From assembly GCA_964006375.1 (NCBI GenBank), contig OZ023265.1, forward strand, positions 158,581,618 through 158,645,617: a stretch of 64,000 nt of DNA, in the 5' to 3' direction. Positions within the stretch are counted from its first letter, which is position 1. Every line of letters begins with the position of its first letter. The DNA is from Tillus elongatus. Lineage: Eukaryota; Arthropoda; Insecta; Coleoptera; Cleridae. Of this stretch, positions 37,722-50,176 are shown in pieces. Made by a program: the position numbers and the translations under genes. The notes beneath the pieces are model-generated. The model was not told the DNA's origin. It saw nothing but the letters and a program-made list of their open reading frames with translations, and made no database searches.

Positions 37722-37908
37722 AGTAGACTTGGAGAACTTAGATCACCACAACACATCTTCTAAGGCGTGACGATCGTACCACTAACAAAGTTAGCGTCAT
37801 CAGAAGATGAAAAATTCATAACATCAACTTTGTTAGTGAAACGATCGTCAGGTCTTTAGAAGATGTGTTGTGATTTGGGTTTTCCAAGTGTACTTATTAG
37901 TGCTTATC
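37722..37908. mobile_element. Palindromic hammerhead-bearing element (family D)
   Basis: The clearest palindrome of the family: ATAAGTAGACTTGGAGAACT on the left versus TTTTCCAAGTGTACTTATTA on the right; ACCACAACACATCTTCTAA versus TTTAGAAGATGTGTTGTGAT inside; then GACGATCG on both arms. Each arm carries hammerhead-related sequence in opposite orientation. No coding sequence. Confidence 0.7.
37769..37804 (-). ncRNA. Hammerhead-like motif with altered GAAA
   Basis: Minus strand keeps CTGATGA, helix II GCTAAC/GTTAGT and ACGATCGTC, but the GAAA core segment reads GGTA. Since those bases are invariant in active hammerheads, this copy is probably inactive. The opposite arm (37826-37852) has the 3' half with GAAACGATCGTC intact. 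Confidence 0.5.
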
Positions 37909-37919
37909 AAAGATTGTAA

Positions 37920-38468
37920 TCTTTACGTAATCAGGCTTGGATCTAACATAATCCCTTTATATTTTACCTCAGGGGCTCTTTCTTTTCCAAATCATTTATT
38001 TTATTTTCTCATTTGTGTGGACACCATGTTTGTGTCCTGTAACCATACGTTTACATTTATTTGCATTTACACCTAGGTCACTATCAGACAGCCACTTATA
38101 TATGAATTGCATATCAGTATCCATCCAGTCAACCATTGATGTCATATACGTTCCAAATATAATAATAATAATATATTCGTCATTCAATTTTACAGTGTAT
38201 CTTACAAGAAGCTTAGCTTGTGGATGTAAATAATACAATTTAAAAAATTACATGTCCAAACGAATATATAAATGTCGTTGAACTGTCACTTCCAATTTTG
38301 CAGCTCGATGGTCCTAAAATCCACTATTCTCTTCATCTATACCTCTTGACTCTCTTAGCAAACTAGTCTTTATTATTTGTAAAACTCCTCCCTCTTAAAT
38401 TTATAATAAATAGCAGAATAATGTTTCTCACTTTCTATAGAAAATTTTGACATTTTGCTTGACAGACA

Positions 38469-38470
<2 letters not shown>
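37920..38470. other. No recognisable feature
   Basis: A minus-strand frame at 38238-37996 reads DMQFIYKWLSDSDLGVNANK, slightly reminiscent of LINE RT thumb sequence, but it is too short to assign. Confidence 0.3.
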
Positions 38471-38553
<83 letters not shown>

Positions 38554-38579
38554 TAAACATATAAAAATTGAAACTGACA
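38471..38579 (+). mobile_element. Family AB fragment around a (TA)n array
   Basis: The (TA)n array at 38472-38551 is followed by GATAAACATATAAAAATTGAAACTGAC (given here only as module name: the AAACATATAAAAATTGAAAC block at 38556), which is the AB module right of the array at 49600. The rest of the element is missing. Confidence 0.55.
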
Positions 38580-38884
38580 TATCATAATTTGATCGGGGAA
38601 AACATTCATTTTGGAAAACCTGAATATTTGACGATCACTACAACCCTTGATATGAGATCCGTTCCGAACCGAGTGGCGCAAAGAAAAGGAAGCAGGTCCA
38701 ATTTTTCATACTTCCTGTTATTTAAAAAAAAATCGCTAGTACACGTAAATTTTTATTTCGAGGAGGACACGTTTTCCTACATTTTTTCTTTCTTCATCAG
38801 AGGGAAAATACATCATGTGCACCACATATGGAATCGACTACCATGGGTATTCGGGACTCCTAACCACTAAAACCCCTCCTCTCA

Positions 38885-39490
38885 CAGCCATAGATGCGCA
38901 GCGGAACTACCTCACAGCATAACTTCACCTCACACTACCACAGTCTGTTACTCCTTTATCGCTTTTTTCAACCAGCTTTAGCATCATTTTCTTTAGCCTT
39001 CAGGATCTTGTTGATCACTTCCTCTGACAATCCAGTTTGTCTCATATTCCAGCATGTGTTTCACAATATTGTTCGCTCTCAGATTCTCTCCAGTATTGCG
39101 TCCTGTTTCATCTCCTGCCACCGGCCGCAGTATAGGACAGTGTGTTCTGGGGTATCTCTCTCCCCACAATATTGGCACTCATCTGTTTGCTTAATCTTGA
39201 AGTTTCAAAGATATTTTTCGAAACGCCCATGTCCAGATAAGAACTCGGTTAGGTAATATTCCACCTCTGCATGCTGTCGCGAGAAGCAAGGTGTGATCTT
39301 CGGTGTCCTGGTTCACTGGGCTGTTTCTTTTTCTTCGTCCTATTATGCTTGCCATTTTATCACTGTTTGTTTGTGTGTGTTTGTTTTTTTGTACTCTCCT
39401 GTTTTGGCCTTTTTCATATGTACGCTCCGCGATCAGCAAATGAATAGGTAGAGTAGCCGCGATTACTTGCACCGCTTTGCTTTTTCAAGT
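38885..39490 (-). pseudogene. LINE C-terminal region with zinc knuckle
   Basis: On the minus strand, 39472-39191 reads VIAATLPIHLLIAERTYEKG, typical of the region after the RT thumb in R1/jockey-type LINEs. Further on (about 39185-39090) comes DECQYCGERDTPEHTVLYC, the C-terminal CxxC...H....C knuckle. Frames are broken between segments. The RT core is not in this fragment. Confidence 0.65.
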
Positions 39491-39684
39491 TCCACCCCCA
39501 AAACACCAAATAAGAAGGGGTATTGAGTAGCACCTCGTTTTAAAGATAATCAAATTCTCTTCTTGAAAAGTATAAGTTTTTGAAGATCAGTTGAGTAGTT
39601 CTTGAGAAATGCGATTTCAAAATGTTGTCTGCCAAACAAAACAAACAAGTTTTTTACATTATTTTTATTACCTTTTAAGGGTGT

Positions 39685-39913
39685 ACTAATGTAATAAATG
39701 TTTGAAATGTTGACCCACAGCTTCCATTAAATAATACATGTTTTGTTCAAAGCGGTTTCAAACGTTGCGAAACATTTCGGGTGAAATTTGTTGACATTTG
39801 GCGATGACCGTTGGCGTAAATTATCTACGCATTCCGGCAGTGAAATGCGATTCTCATTTTTCAGGTGGCCCAAAAAAAAGCATAAAGGGTTTAAATCTGG
39901 CGACGGTGCAGGC
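39685..39913 (-). pseudogene. Mariner (DD41D-like) transposase C-terminal fragment
   Basis: The minus strand gives PAPSPDLNPLCFFLGHLKNE, then a basic tail and, after a frameshift, MEAVGQHFKHLLH. These match the SPDLxPLDFFLWGHLKS and GGQHFEHLL ends of the other mariner copies here. The third catalytic Asp position holds Cys. N-terminal parts are absent. Confidence 0.65.
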
Positions 39914-39919
39914 TATTAT

Positions 39920-41110
39920 ATTGCTTATATTCGCCCAATCCGCGAAAGGGTTTTAGTTTGGATCCCAATCACTTGTGCACCTGTAACAGGATTCTGGTTG
40001 TGGAGTTGAGGCGAAAATAATAAAAGAGAATTTATGTTATGAAATATGACTATATCTGGTGGTAGGTGCGCTAGGAGTTAAATCTGGCTGCAACACGTGT
40101 GATAGGTAACCTGGTAAGATTGAAGCTGGTTTTTGCTTCAGCCCTCGCGAATAGGTGGTACCGCAGCACGTCAAGGTTCTGGGTGTCAGGATTGCCACAA
40201 TGCAAAATAGGTCTTATCCGCTCCCATGCTGCTGGCTGCTATCTCATCAAGTGTAGAGGTGGCGTCGAGAAAAATTACAGCCTTTTTTCCAAGTCCGGGT
40301 TTTTTTGTACTGTGGACAATATTTTTATATTCCGTTGGTCGAAGAAACAGGATACCAAATCACATCCGCCGAAGGCACAGATGAAACGCAAGAGCTCAGT
40401 TTTTGATGTCGACTTTGAGGAGGTGATGCTGGAATAGATCACATCTCAGGCTTTGCTTCTTCCACATTTCTTGAAACAATCTTACGTTGGTGTGAGATTC
40501 TAGGGAGAATTATCAACAAGTCGATGTCCTCACCATGGACTTACACTAAGAGAAAAATAGGCAAAAGTGATAGCTGTAGTGATAATGATACTGTCGGCAT
40601 ATTCTTCTCTGGCAGTACTCTGAGGTCATGGTTTCCCATTTTTCTTTTCAGCAGGTTGATAAAACAGATTTTGTTTTTGTCGTTTCGCTTGAGAAACCTG
40701 ATCCATGGTTGCATACATGCTGAATTCGGCGCTCGAGGTCGAAAACTTGGATTATTCATTAGCCGAACATCATAAACAAATTAACAAAAAATCGGCACTA
40801 CCAGATTTAATTCACGGCACCCCTCCATTTCGGATACACGATAATAAGAAAATCACCCCCACAGAGGTACCATCACCTGTACGTGGGATCTCAACACATT
40901 TTCCACCAACATCTTTACTGTCCAAATAACCCGCTTCTCAGTCGTAAATGAAAGCCTCACAAAAATTTTTAATGCATCACACTTAAACCGAAAATTTCAT
41001 TTCCAGAAACCACACATGCACATCAAATTAAACTCTCTTTCCATCTACTCCTCAAGTCTTTCTCCCTCTCTTCTCCATTTCCCTCTCTCATTTCCATTTT
41101 TTTTTTCTTC
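39920..41110. other. No recognisable gene
   Basis: Open frames at 40099-40437, 40524-40775 and 40705-40929 carry no motif that I can assign. Parts are less AT-rich than the surroundings and may belong to the 3' part of the minus-strand LINE at 41110-41535. Confidence 0.3.
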
Positions 41111-41535
41111 TGTGAATCCAGAGCTCCGCCCACCCTACACGTCCATACTGTATAAAAGATTCGATCAGCGCATAGTACAGATTCCTCATGACACCCGAGT
41201 CAAAAATTCCCTTAAATTGTCTAAACATAAACAATAGACTGCGGAACTTCGAGATCAATTCCTTTATTTGACTCTCCCATGTGAGTCTATCTTTATTCCC
41301 AATTATTTTATACCACCGGCCGATTCAATTTCAATGTCTAATTCTGGTCTTCCCCCCCGATCAATTTATCGAATGCCGGCAACTTTGTTTTCTTAAAATT
41401 TATGTTAGAAGATTTTCATTAAACCAGCCTGTAATCAGCAACAAGTCATTCTTGATCCCCTGCCGTAGAGTATCCCACGAGTCCGATTTATAAATTATGG
41501 CAGTATCATCTGCCAAGGCCACTAAACCTCCTATA
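41110..41535 (-). pseudogene. LINE reverse-transcriptase fragment
   Basis: Minus strand from 41522: GGLVALADDTAIIYKSDSWD contains an intact Ala-Asp-Asp active site, followed by ITGWFNENLLT, a stop, then LTWESQIKELISKFRSLLFM and NLYYALIESFIQYGRVGWA. This is the palm-to-thumb part of a jockey/CR1-type RT. There are frameshifts, and the rest of the element is missing. Confidence 0.7.
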
Positions 41536-41616
41536 CTGACGGCAGCAGAAGTAAGCTATTTAAGTAAATAGTACAAATTATCTTACTATTCGAATTAGTA
41601 ACGTAACGGTTTTTCA

Positions 41617-41701
41617 TTTTTTGTGAATTTCTTTTAAAAAATTCACTAATGAGGAGATCCCAATTTTTGAATTTTGAAAAAATGTCTTCAATTTTTATGT
41701 T

Positions 41702-41795
<94 letters not shown>

Positions 41796-42957
41796 AAAAA
41801 ACAATGAGTCGATTTTGATTGAATTTGGTGAATACTTTCCTTTTGCGAGTGGCTTGAACAAATTCGTTAGCCAGGAAAATTGGCCCAGGTTTTCTCGAAA
41901 CATTTTGTGTTTTCTTCCATAAAAAAATTATATCTCCGGAAATAACAAAGTAAGGGAAACCAAATTTGGTACGCAGATTTATATTATAGAATGTGAATTA
42001 CACACGAAAATTTAGATACATAATAGGTATATAGGTTTATATCGTTATAGGTAAATCACGTGCCAAAATTTAGCTCTGTAGGTTCATAGACAAAAAAGTT
42101 ATAGGCGTTTAAAGAAATATATTTGGGTTTTCCTCAAAACGTCAAAGTCGCGATTTAAAACGTAAAAATTGGCAAGATTTAGGCAAAGAACCTGAATCTA
42201 ATACGGGCTATGGAAAGAAAATGTCTCGAGAAGAATGTTTTACAAACCCTGAAATTTTAATTTCAACTGTCATTGTCCTTAATTTTACTAAAATATTTCC
42301 AGAAAATTAATTTCAAATAAATCCTTTCTCTGATGCTTTGGCAGTGTCTTAGCTATAGAGTTTATCGTTTAATGGTATATAATTTTTGTCGAATTTTCGT
42401 AAAAAATCAATAAAGCTCAATTATCCGTTATTATACAAGACATGAGCAAAAATTGTATGCATTAATTTTAGGGTGTCTTGAGCTACATCTTAAAAAATTT
42501 ATTTCTACAATCACAGGAGGCCCATAAGTCGTTGGTGATACAAATTTTCTTGTTTTTTTTTCGAGCACGCCTTATGTTATTGAGTTTTTGCATTTTCCAT
42601 CGAAATATAATGCATGTTTGTAAGAAAAGAAATTCGGGACGAAGCAAATGCGCTATGGTAGCGAATTTTGATTAAATGCTTCATATTTGAATAGCTCAAT
42701 TTGTTATTAACCTATCAGGTTGACCAAGATACGAGTTTTTCGGGAACACTTTAAGTTTACTTTCGAAAATTTTTGTACATTTTCAAACAATAAAGTTATT
42801 TTTATAAAACATGGCACATTAATTTTACTATATAGGTTATACTGGTTACCAAATTTCAAGCCAGCTTTCTTTAAAAAATACACATATTTGCTATTAAAAA
42901 GATTTTTATGAAAATTCACTTCCATAACGCGCTGGCTGCGTCCAGACTTTTTTAATT
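41617..42957 (-). mobile_element. Family AB element, long subfamily, apparently full length
   Basis: About 1.34 kb. Plus-strand order: terminal hairpin (41623-41646, GTGAAT/ATTCAC), ACTAATGAGGAGATCC, (TA)n at 41709-41792, CACAAAAAACAATGAGTCG, AAAACGTCAAAGTCGCGATT, TTTCAAATAAATCCTTTCTC, CACAGGAGGCCCATAAGTCG, and finally two 5'-terminal modules in opposite orientation (near 42625 and 42922). The copy split by the BEL element (49961-50718 plus 57053-57640) has the same order and about the same total length, so it shows the unoccupied state of that insertion site. No coding capacity. Confidence 0.75.
41709..41792. repeat. (TA)n microsatellite
   Basis: About 84 bp, core of the AB element at 41617-42957. 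Confidence 0.95.
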
Positions 42958-42959
42958 GT

Positions 42960-44425
42960 TTGGGCTATCATACTATACGTAAATCCAATGTCACAAATAA
43001 ACACACAGCGATATATCATTCAATTTTTTCGATGGCAAATGCACCAGACACAGTTTGTCACAATGTAATCCCGTCTGCGAATAGACGATGTTTTTGTTGT
43101 CATGGAAAACTAGTCAAATCTGCTCGATTAGGCATTCAATGGGGGCATTTATGCTCATGGACAAAGTGAAGCGGTATTTTAACGTCTAGCCTGTAATCCG
43201 ATTTAGAGGAATTATCGTTGACGCAGACACGTACATACTATTTTCTTTTGTTGCTCACCAATTAGTCTTTCTGACCGACTTTTAAACACATGCTTTAACA
43301 GCTCAACTTTGGAATTTTACTTTAATTTTTATCCGGTCATAAAATGTAACCGCTGCGGTCTCACATGAATTTATGCATATAAAATCTGCATGAATTGAGA
43401 TATGCATACAGACTGTGCCACACTAAATCTGCACTGTTGCCAACTTTGTTAGTATTGGAGCTACAAAGTCGGTTAAATAAGCAAAGTTTTGTAATTTTTC
43501 TCGCTGATAATGATAACGTAAACAGAAAAACAATAGAATGTGTCGTTTTCAACATATTTCCAAAAATATAAGGTTCTCAAATTAAACGTACTGCAGATTA
43601 TGTCAAATTTTAAAAGCTAGTTTCATTTGGAACAAAAAGTCCTGCTAACTTTTGTTCATAAAATGTGAAACCAAGACGATATGACGTCTTTTTAAATTCA
43701 ATTGACAAACTGTAGATTTCTACATCTTACATGTCAAAAATTACAACCACAAATGTCAGTAGTGTGAATTTAAACTACAGAAAGTATATCCAAACATTAT
43801 TTCTCATATAATGGAAAAGTGGCATGTTAGAGTGTAAATAAAATAAAATAAAATAAAAAAGCAGCACCGGAATATCAGACCCTATTTGGAGAATGAGATG
43901 ATCCAGGTGACTAATATTTCTTTTAATTATATCGAAGATTCAGGCAAGATGGGACGATTTTCTTAACAAAAAAAAACGAGATAAGCAGGCGTTGAGGAAT
44001 ATTTGCGCAAAGAAAGTTATCCCCTATTTTTCGTATTTTGAAAAAATAGAAACGTGTCCCATTTAAATATAGGCCGCTTTAATAACTCCGTGTAAGTGAC
44101 GGGGAGAGAAGGTTGCGTTAGTGAGGCATACCAACATTCAACAACAAGTGTTGTGGACACATGAGACCAATTCCTTGAACCAATGGATGGAAGATAAGAA
44201 AATCCATTATAACTAGAGCAGAAGAAATTTATTTCTAACCGAACCTTCAAATCTTGAACGGCGGGGCGTTCCAGTATTAACGTTTTGTGCGGCACGATAG
44301 GCCCGAAAATTATAGTGTCTATATTATATGAAGGTATCCTGACAGGTGACGTTATAAATAATTTTATATTATACCTTACCGATGTAAGGTAAGATCAATT
44401 TTAAGGGAGTTCCTAGATCCAGCTC
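42960..44425. other. No recognisable gene
   Basis: Contains a short (AAATA)n run at 43838-43858. Frames 42960-43169, 43361-43555 and 44017-44295 are unrecognised. No transposon ends seen. Confidence 0.4.
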
Positions 44426-44699
44426 ATACCCCCAACAGATCTACCAGAGGAACAGAGCGAATGCACCCTTTCACTGTCCAGGTCACCAGACATAGAACAT
44501 CTTGTCATGCCCGCTCTTTTGTCCTGATGACTTCCAAGATGTGGAATTCCTTGCCGGCACATGTTTTCCTTCTTCTCCGAACCTCCAAACCTTCAAGTCC
44601 AGAATTAACAATTTGCCTCTTTCCTCCTTGTCGACACCCACGGTACGATAATATTTAGGCTGTGAGCCCTCGTGGTGTGTTGTTGAAGTAAAAAAAAAG
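44426..44699 (+). mobile_element. LINE 3'-end fragment with poly-A
   Basis: The frame from 44461 gives RHRTSCHARSFVLMTSKMWN and SLPAHVF, the C-terminal tail of the LINE at 13941-15740, followed by its 3' UTR (GAGCCCTCGTGGTGTGTTGT) and an A-run at 44689-44698. It is abruptly 5'-truncated. A reverse-strand SINE begins directly after the A-run. Confidence 0.8.
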
Positions 44700-44702
44700 T
44701 TG

Positions 44703-45047
44703 TGTGTGTTTTGTTTCTTTAACGTCGGCCTATTTCCGCGACTATGGCCAATCACCGACGTCAGGGAGCAGTTTCACCTCACTATCCTGGAAATTTTACC
44801 GGACCCTTGCCTTTCTGTAAGGAGGGTAGGGATCTTTAACGTGCCCAACATCGCATTGACACGGTACCGACGGCTTTACGCTCCCTTCGAAGGGCGAAAC
44901 GTGCAGACATTCAACTTGCTCAAATACAGTGTCAGAACCTCGGTTGATGTTAATTTTAGAGTTTGTACTGAAGAAGTGAAAGGAGAACCCAGTACCCTTC
45001 GGTTCAGAGGCACACGTTCTTACCCCTGAACCACCGAGGTTCTGATT
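44703..45047 (-). mobile_element. tRNA-derived SINE, full-length type with damaged B box
   Basis: On the minus strand it begins with a tRNA-like head (AGAACCTCGGTGGTTCAGGG giving an A-box-like TGGTTCAGGGG), followed by a region where the B box is broken by a deletion (near 44980). The body has GGGCACGTTAAAGATCCCTA and TAGTCGCGGAAATAGGCCGA, and the tail is rich in ACACA. A TSD is not clear. It abuts the LINE 3' end on its tail side. Confidence 0.75.
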
Positions 45048-45620
45048 ATAACAGATATCACTACAAATGCAAGTAATTTCCTCTTAGAAAACACCCGTTT
45101 TAGGAAGTTTCTCGCTGGAATGAAACTAACTAGAACGAGCAAACCTCAATTCAATAAATGTTATTCCCGAATATACACTTTTCAGGTGAAAGAAGTAGTT
45201 ATTTAAGAGACCAATCTCTTGAGGTTAGTGCACAGCAATTTCTTGAACACCATAAAATGAGATTGTATGTTAAATGGGTAATTGCCACCTCACGCAGAAC
45301 GGGACCTGAATTTTATGGTAGACTAATTCTCAATTGTGCTGGTGGTCTAAATCAGAAATATTGCTAACTGCTTTCAACCCGCTAAGTAGTTTCACACTCT
45401 AAATTTAATTGCTCTAACAGAATCAGAATAGTTCTAATTTGAATATACATACGGTGGGAAACATCCAAACGGAATAAATTCAATAGTTACTCAATTATTG
45501 TGCACATTCATAAAAAAAATCGGAGTGCAGCAAGTGCGTTATGGTAGTGAATTTTCATTGAATGCTTCAAATTTGTATAACTCAATTTTCTATAAGCCTA
45601 GTTCGATATGTAGTAACGCA

Positions 45621-45981
45621 TTGTGTGTGTGTTTTTCTTTCTTTAACGTCGGCCTATTTCCGCGACTATGGCCAATCAACCGACGTCAGGGAGCTTATCA
45701 CCTCACTATCCTGGAAATTTTGCCGAACCCCTGTCTTTCTGTAAGGAGGGTAGGGATCTTTAACGTGCCCAACATTGCATGGACACGGGACCGAATGCTT
45801 TATGCCCCCTTTCAAAGGGCGGAACGTGCAGGCATTCGACTTGCTCAAATACAATGCCACAACCTCGGTTGATGTTACTTTACAGTTTGTACTGAAAAAG
45901 TTAAAGGAGTACCCTGGGATCGAACCCAGTATCCTTCGGTTCAGAGACACACGTTCTTACCCCTGAATCACCGAGGTTCTA
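45621..45981 (-). mobile_element. tRNA-derived SINE with 9-bp TSD
   Basis: Flanked by identical AGTAACGCA at 45612-45620 and 45982-45990. Minus-strand order: head with A-box-like TGATTCAGGGG, B box GGTTCGATCCC (about 45926-45916), body (ATTTGAGCAAGTCGAATGCC, GGGCACGTTAAAGATCCCTA), and tail AAAAACACACACACAA. The B box is intact, so RNA polymerase III transcription is conceivable. Inserted in an AB element. Confidence 0.88.
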
Positions 45982-46181
45982 AGTAACGCACTCACGGGGG
46001 CAATATGTCAACCAAATTTCATCAAAATAACTTTGTAATTTTTTGACATACCATTTTTTTTTCGGAAAAATCAAATTTTTTTCAGAAAAACTAACGAACT
46101 CATCCAAGCTATTAATAAAAGAAAGATCCTTGCCGCGTTTCATGAAAATCGGTTAATAACTTTTTGAATTATCGGTTGGAT

Positions 46182-46249
<68 letters not shown>
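46182..46249. repeat. (CA)n-(TA)n microsatellite
   Basis: Eight CA units (46182-46197) followed by about 52 bp of TA. Core of the AB element at 45525-46356. Confidence 0.93.
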
Positions 46250-46252
<3 letters not shown>

Positions 46253-46359
46253 GTCCTGGCTGCCCAAATTCGCGGTCATTTGAAAAAAATGTTGCAAAGT
46301 CTCACCATCGATACCTCTCTATTAGCGAGTTTTTTCATAAAAATTCGCTAAAATATCTG

Positions 46360-47189
46360 CTGAAAATTATAATTTCAGATTCAAAGGTGACAAAGTTATT
46401 CATTTTCTTAATGAAAATTTACTAAAAAGCCTACATTCATCAAGCTGGAATTGATCGCGTAACCTTCCACTTAGAAGACAACCACGCTTCTCTGCGCCAT
46501 CTAAGCACAAGTTAACTAACGTTTTGTTTACATGATACTCCAGATCGGCTTCATGCCCGGGATATTATATTTAAAGTATACGAAACAATTAATTACACAA
46601 TTAGTGGACATACCATTGAAACACATCCCATGACTGTTTTGGTCTTATATGACGTCTTATGTTTAAGTTTAAAGATAAAAAACAACTATTTTAGAATTAT
46701 TTTTATAGAGACTTGGCTGGATTTTTTGTATATTATGCTACACTTTCAGTCCAAAACCACAGCATGATATATCTATTCTGTGCTGAAAACTATATTTGGG
46801 ACCGTTAATCAAGCCACAAATATAGTGTATTTTAAAAATTGATTGAATCCCCCAGTTAAATAACAATTACTTGGCAAATTTTTAATTTCATGTCGTCTGT
46901 CATTTTCCATATTTGTGGCCGAGATTTCAGGATTGTTGGTTTGGGTAGTATGTTATACGCCTGTTTACGCGTGGCTGTTAACTACTCTGTCAAGCATTGG
47001 ATTTTAACCACTAAGTCGTTTCAACGCATGTCTTTTAGATTTTATATTTCATGTGGAGAAAACTCTAAATATTGTGTACCAAATTATTTAAAATGCACAA
47101 CATAGGTTTATTTACACCATTTATAGCCACATGTAAAGTCTCATTCCAGTTGCTCTGATACAAAAATATACCGTTTTCAAAAATATTTT
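46360..47189. other. No recognisable gene
   Basis: No motif or terminus recognised; the open frame 46890-47105 is not assigned. Confidence 0.35.
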
Positions 47190-47315
47190 GGTGTATTTTT
47201 GGGGGAAAAGAATATCCGTTATAGCTGATATACGAACTCGTCCGCAGTCTTAACACAATGAAGATAAGTGCCAAGTTTCGGTCAAATCGGTTAAGTATTT
47301 TTTGAGTTATCGCTC

Positions 47316-47391
<76 letters not shown>

Positions 47392-47550
47392 ATAAACATC
47401 TAAAAATTTTAACGGACCTTGGTTTTGGGTTCTAGTGACCAAATTCACGCTCATCTAAAGAAATTTTTAGAAAAGCTTTTTATCGGGACCTCTCTATTAG
47501 CGAATTTTTTTAATGAAAGTTCGCTAATTCTTAATGAAAATTCGCTAAAA
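47190..47550 (+). mobile_element. Family AB fragment
   Basis: ATACGAACTCGTCCGCAGTC and TTTTTTGAGTTATCGCTCGA precede the array (47319-47389). After it come GGGTTCTAGTGACCAAATTC and the hairpin 47496-47528, a perfect 9-bp stem (ATTAGCGAA/TTCGCTAAT). The 5' module is missing. Confidence 0.65.
47319..47389. repeat. (TA)n microsatellite
   Basis: About 71 bp, AB core. Confidence 0.95.
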
Positions 47551-47845
47551 ATCAGGAAACACCTCAATTTTAGATTTAAAACTTTTTAACCCCTACATTC
47601 AACTTCCTTCTAGTGACAGGTGCAACCCCTAAATTTTCAAATGGTAAGTAGGGGCATGTGATACCTGATCTGAAATATCGCTATTAAAATGCTATGGTTT
47701 AAAAATTTATTGCAAAAGTTAACATTAAAAAAAAGAAAAAAAAAGAACACCAAAAAACTTAATAACTCATCTGGTTTCGTTCTTGAAATTTGGAATAAAT
47801 TAAAAACACATTACTCTTAATATACGAGATATTCAAAATAAAATT

Positions 47846-48172
47846 TCGGGACGCAGCAAGTGCGTTAGGGTAGCGAATTTTCATTAAATTCTTCAAATTT
47901 ACATAACTCAATTTTCTATAAACCTAGAAAGTTTTATTTTGGTATATAGTAAGGTTTTTACGAGGGCAATGTACCAACCACATTTCTTAAAAATAACTTT
48001 GTTATTTTTTGGGATACAATTTTTTTTTAGAAAAACTGGTCCGATAGGGCTAGATAACGAACTAAGCTAAGCCATTACTAAAGGAAAGATTCTTGCCGAG
48101 ATTCATCGACAACCGCAAACGGACCTTGCTATACCTCTCTATTAGCGATTTTTTAAATAAAAATTCGCTCAG
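47846..48172 (+). mobile_element. Family AB element without a microsatellite core
   Basis: Starts CGGGACGCAGCAAGTGCGTT, includes GATAACGAACTAAGCTAAGC and ends at the hairpin 48144-48169 (AGCGA/TCGCT). At the core position GAGATTCATCGACAACCGCA joins directly to ACGGACCTTGC, with no TA array. This is a useful array-free comparison. Confidence 0.65.
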
Positions 48173-48174
48173 GA

Positions 48175-49030
48175 ATGGCTTGAACGTCTTAGCAGAATCC
48201 TAATCGTAAATAAAATTGTCTTCTAATGGTAATCAACATCGGAGGCGTGACCGACCTAGTCGGAGTCTTTATTCTTCTTTTTAAGTCTGTTAAATCGCGT
48301 GGCTTAGTTTTTAATACAACAATTTTTACATATCCCCATAAGAAGAAGTGTCAGTCATACCAGCCGTACGTCGTATTACTGGACAATGGCTATCTACAAA
48401 CGATTATTTTACACCCAGTATTACCCCCTACCGTTAATTCTCACAACCTCTCACTCTAGCAACCATAAGAGAATCCTGAAGGCCAATCTAGAAAAGAGCA
48501 GGTCAATTAACAGATTTATATCCTTTCAGATGGTTAGGCAGTATAAACTCTGAAATCGTTCAAAATTGTGTCTAAGCTAACCTGGGACTGCAAACAATCT
48601 TTGAAGCAACTGGCTACAAACAATGAAGGAACGTTGTTGTGGGTGTTAGATTATTAAAACGTAGAAATAAATGAAGGAACAGGTAGTCTCCCAAAAATGG
48701 TCTTATTAACACCAATTTCTGATCCAGAGAACTACTGTGGCTTAACAAAAAGATATCTAAGGAACGAATTAAACAATTGGGCGAGAAAACAGCAGACAAA
48801 ACGGTTCATCGCCATCTCAACACACAAGACTCTGAGTACTTTCTTAAACTGAACAGGAACCATCCACGAAATATGGGGTTAAAAAGTGATAACTGAGACT
48901 ACCATCTCTTGATGTAGCAGTCGTTGTATAAGCGATGCAATCAAGGAAAAGCACATTTCAAATAGGCTTGGCTGGTAGTTCATGCAGTATTGCAAAAGTT
49001 TCTTTTTTGTTTCAAGAAGAGTAAAAAATA
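48175..49030. other. Unrecognised; possible LINE tail remnant near 48650-48870
   Basis: One frame at 48700-48870 reads YFLKLNRNHPRNMGL, similar to the region after RNase H in some LINEs, but the support is weak. Frames 48226-48459 and 48614-48799 are unassigned. Confidence 0.25.
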
Positions 49031-49033
49031 AAG

Positions 49034-49737
<704 letters not shown>

Positions 49738-49960
49738 TAAGCCAAAAGCAGATCCAGTGCCTCCGGTGGATGTAAGATTAAACACGCAATTATTTTCCGA
49801 TATGAAATACGACTAGCTTAAGATGTTAACTCACAAATTGTAAAGTGAACTTTCATTGTACGCCAAAAATTTAACAAGGCAATATGCTTCAACAAAGATA
49901 AAGACTGCTATGTGTTAATCACTGTTGGAATTACGCAGTGGTCCATATACAAATCACTGT

Positions 49961-50089
49961 GATTTTAGTGAATTTTCGTAGAAAAAATTCACTAATGGGG
50001 AGATCCCGTCTTTTGAATTTTGAAAAAATTTTTGCAAATGAGCGCGAACTAGGACCCTTAGAACCCATATCCGGGGTCAGTTTCAATTT

Positions 50090-50176
<87 letters not shown>

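Larger units (their letters stand above)
45525..46356 (+). mobile_element. Family AB element containing a SINE
   Basis: Starts GGAGTGCAGCAAGTGCGTTA with GGTAGTGAATTTTCATTG, is split by the SINE at 45621-45981, resumes with CTCACGGGGGCAATATGTCA and AACTAACGAACTCATCCAAG, has a (CA)n-(TA)n core (46182-46249) and ends at the hairpin 46322-46351 (TTAGCGA/TCGCTAA). Short subfamily; all modules are present. Confidence 0.75.

Noticed and set aside
48614..48900. Possible LINE C-terminal remnant (YFLKLNRNHPRNMGL)
   Set aside because: Similarity is limited to about 15 residues with stops on both sides; listed only as a low-confidence note.
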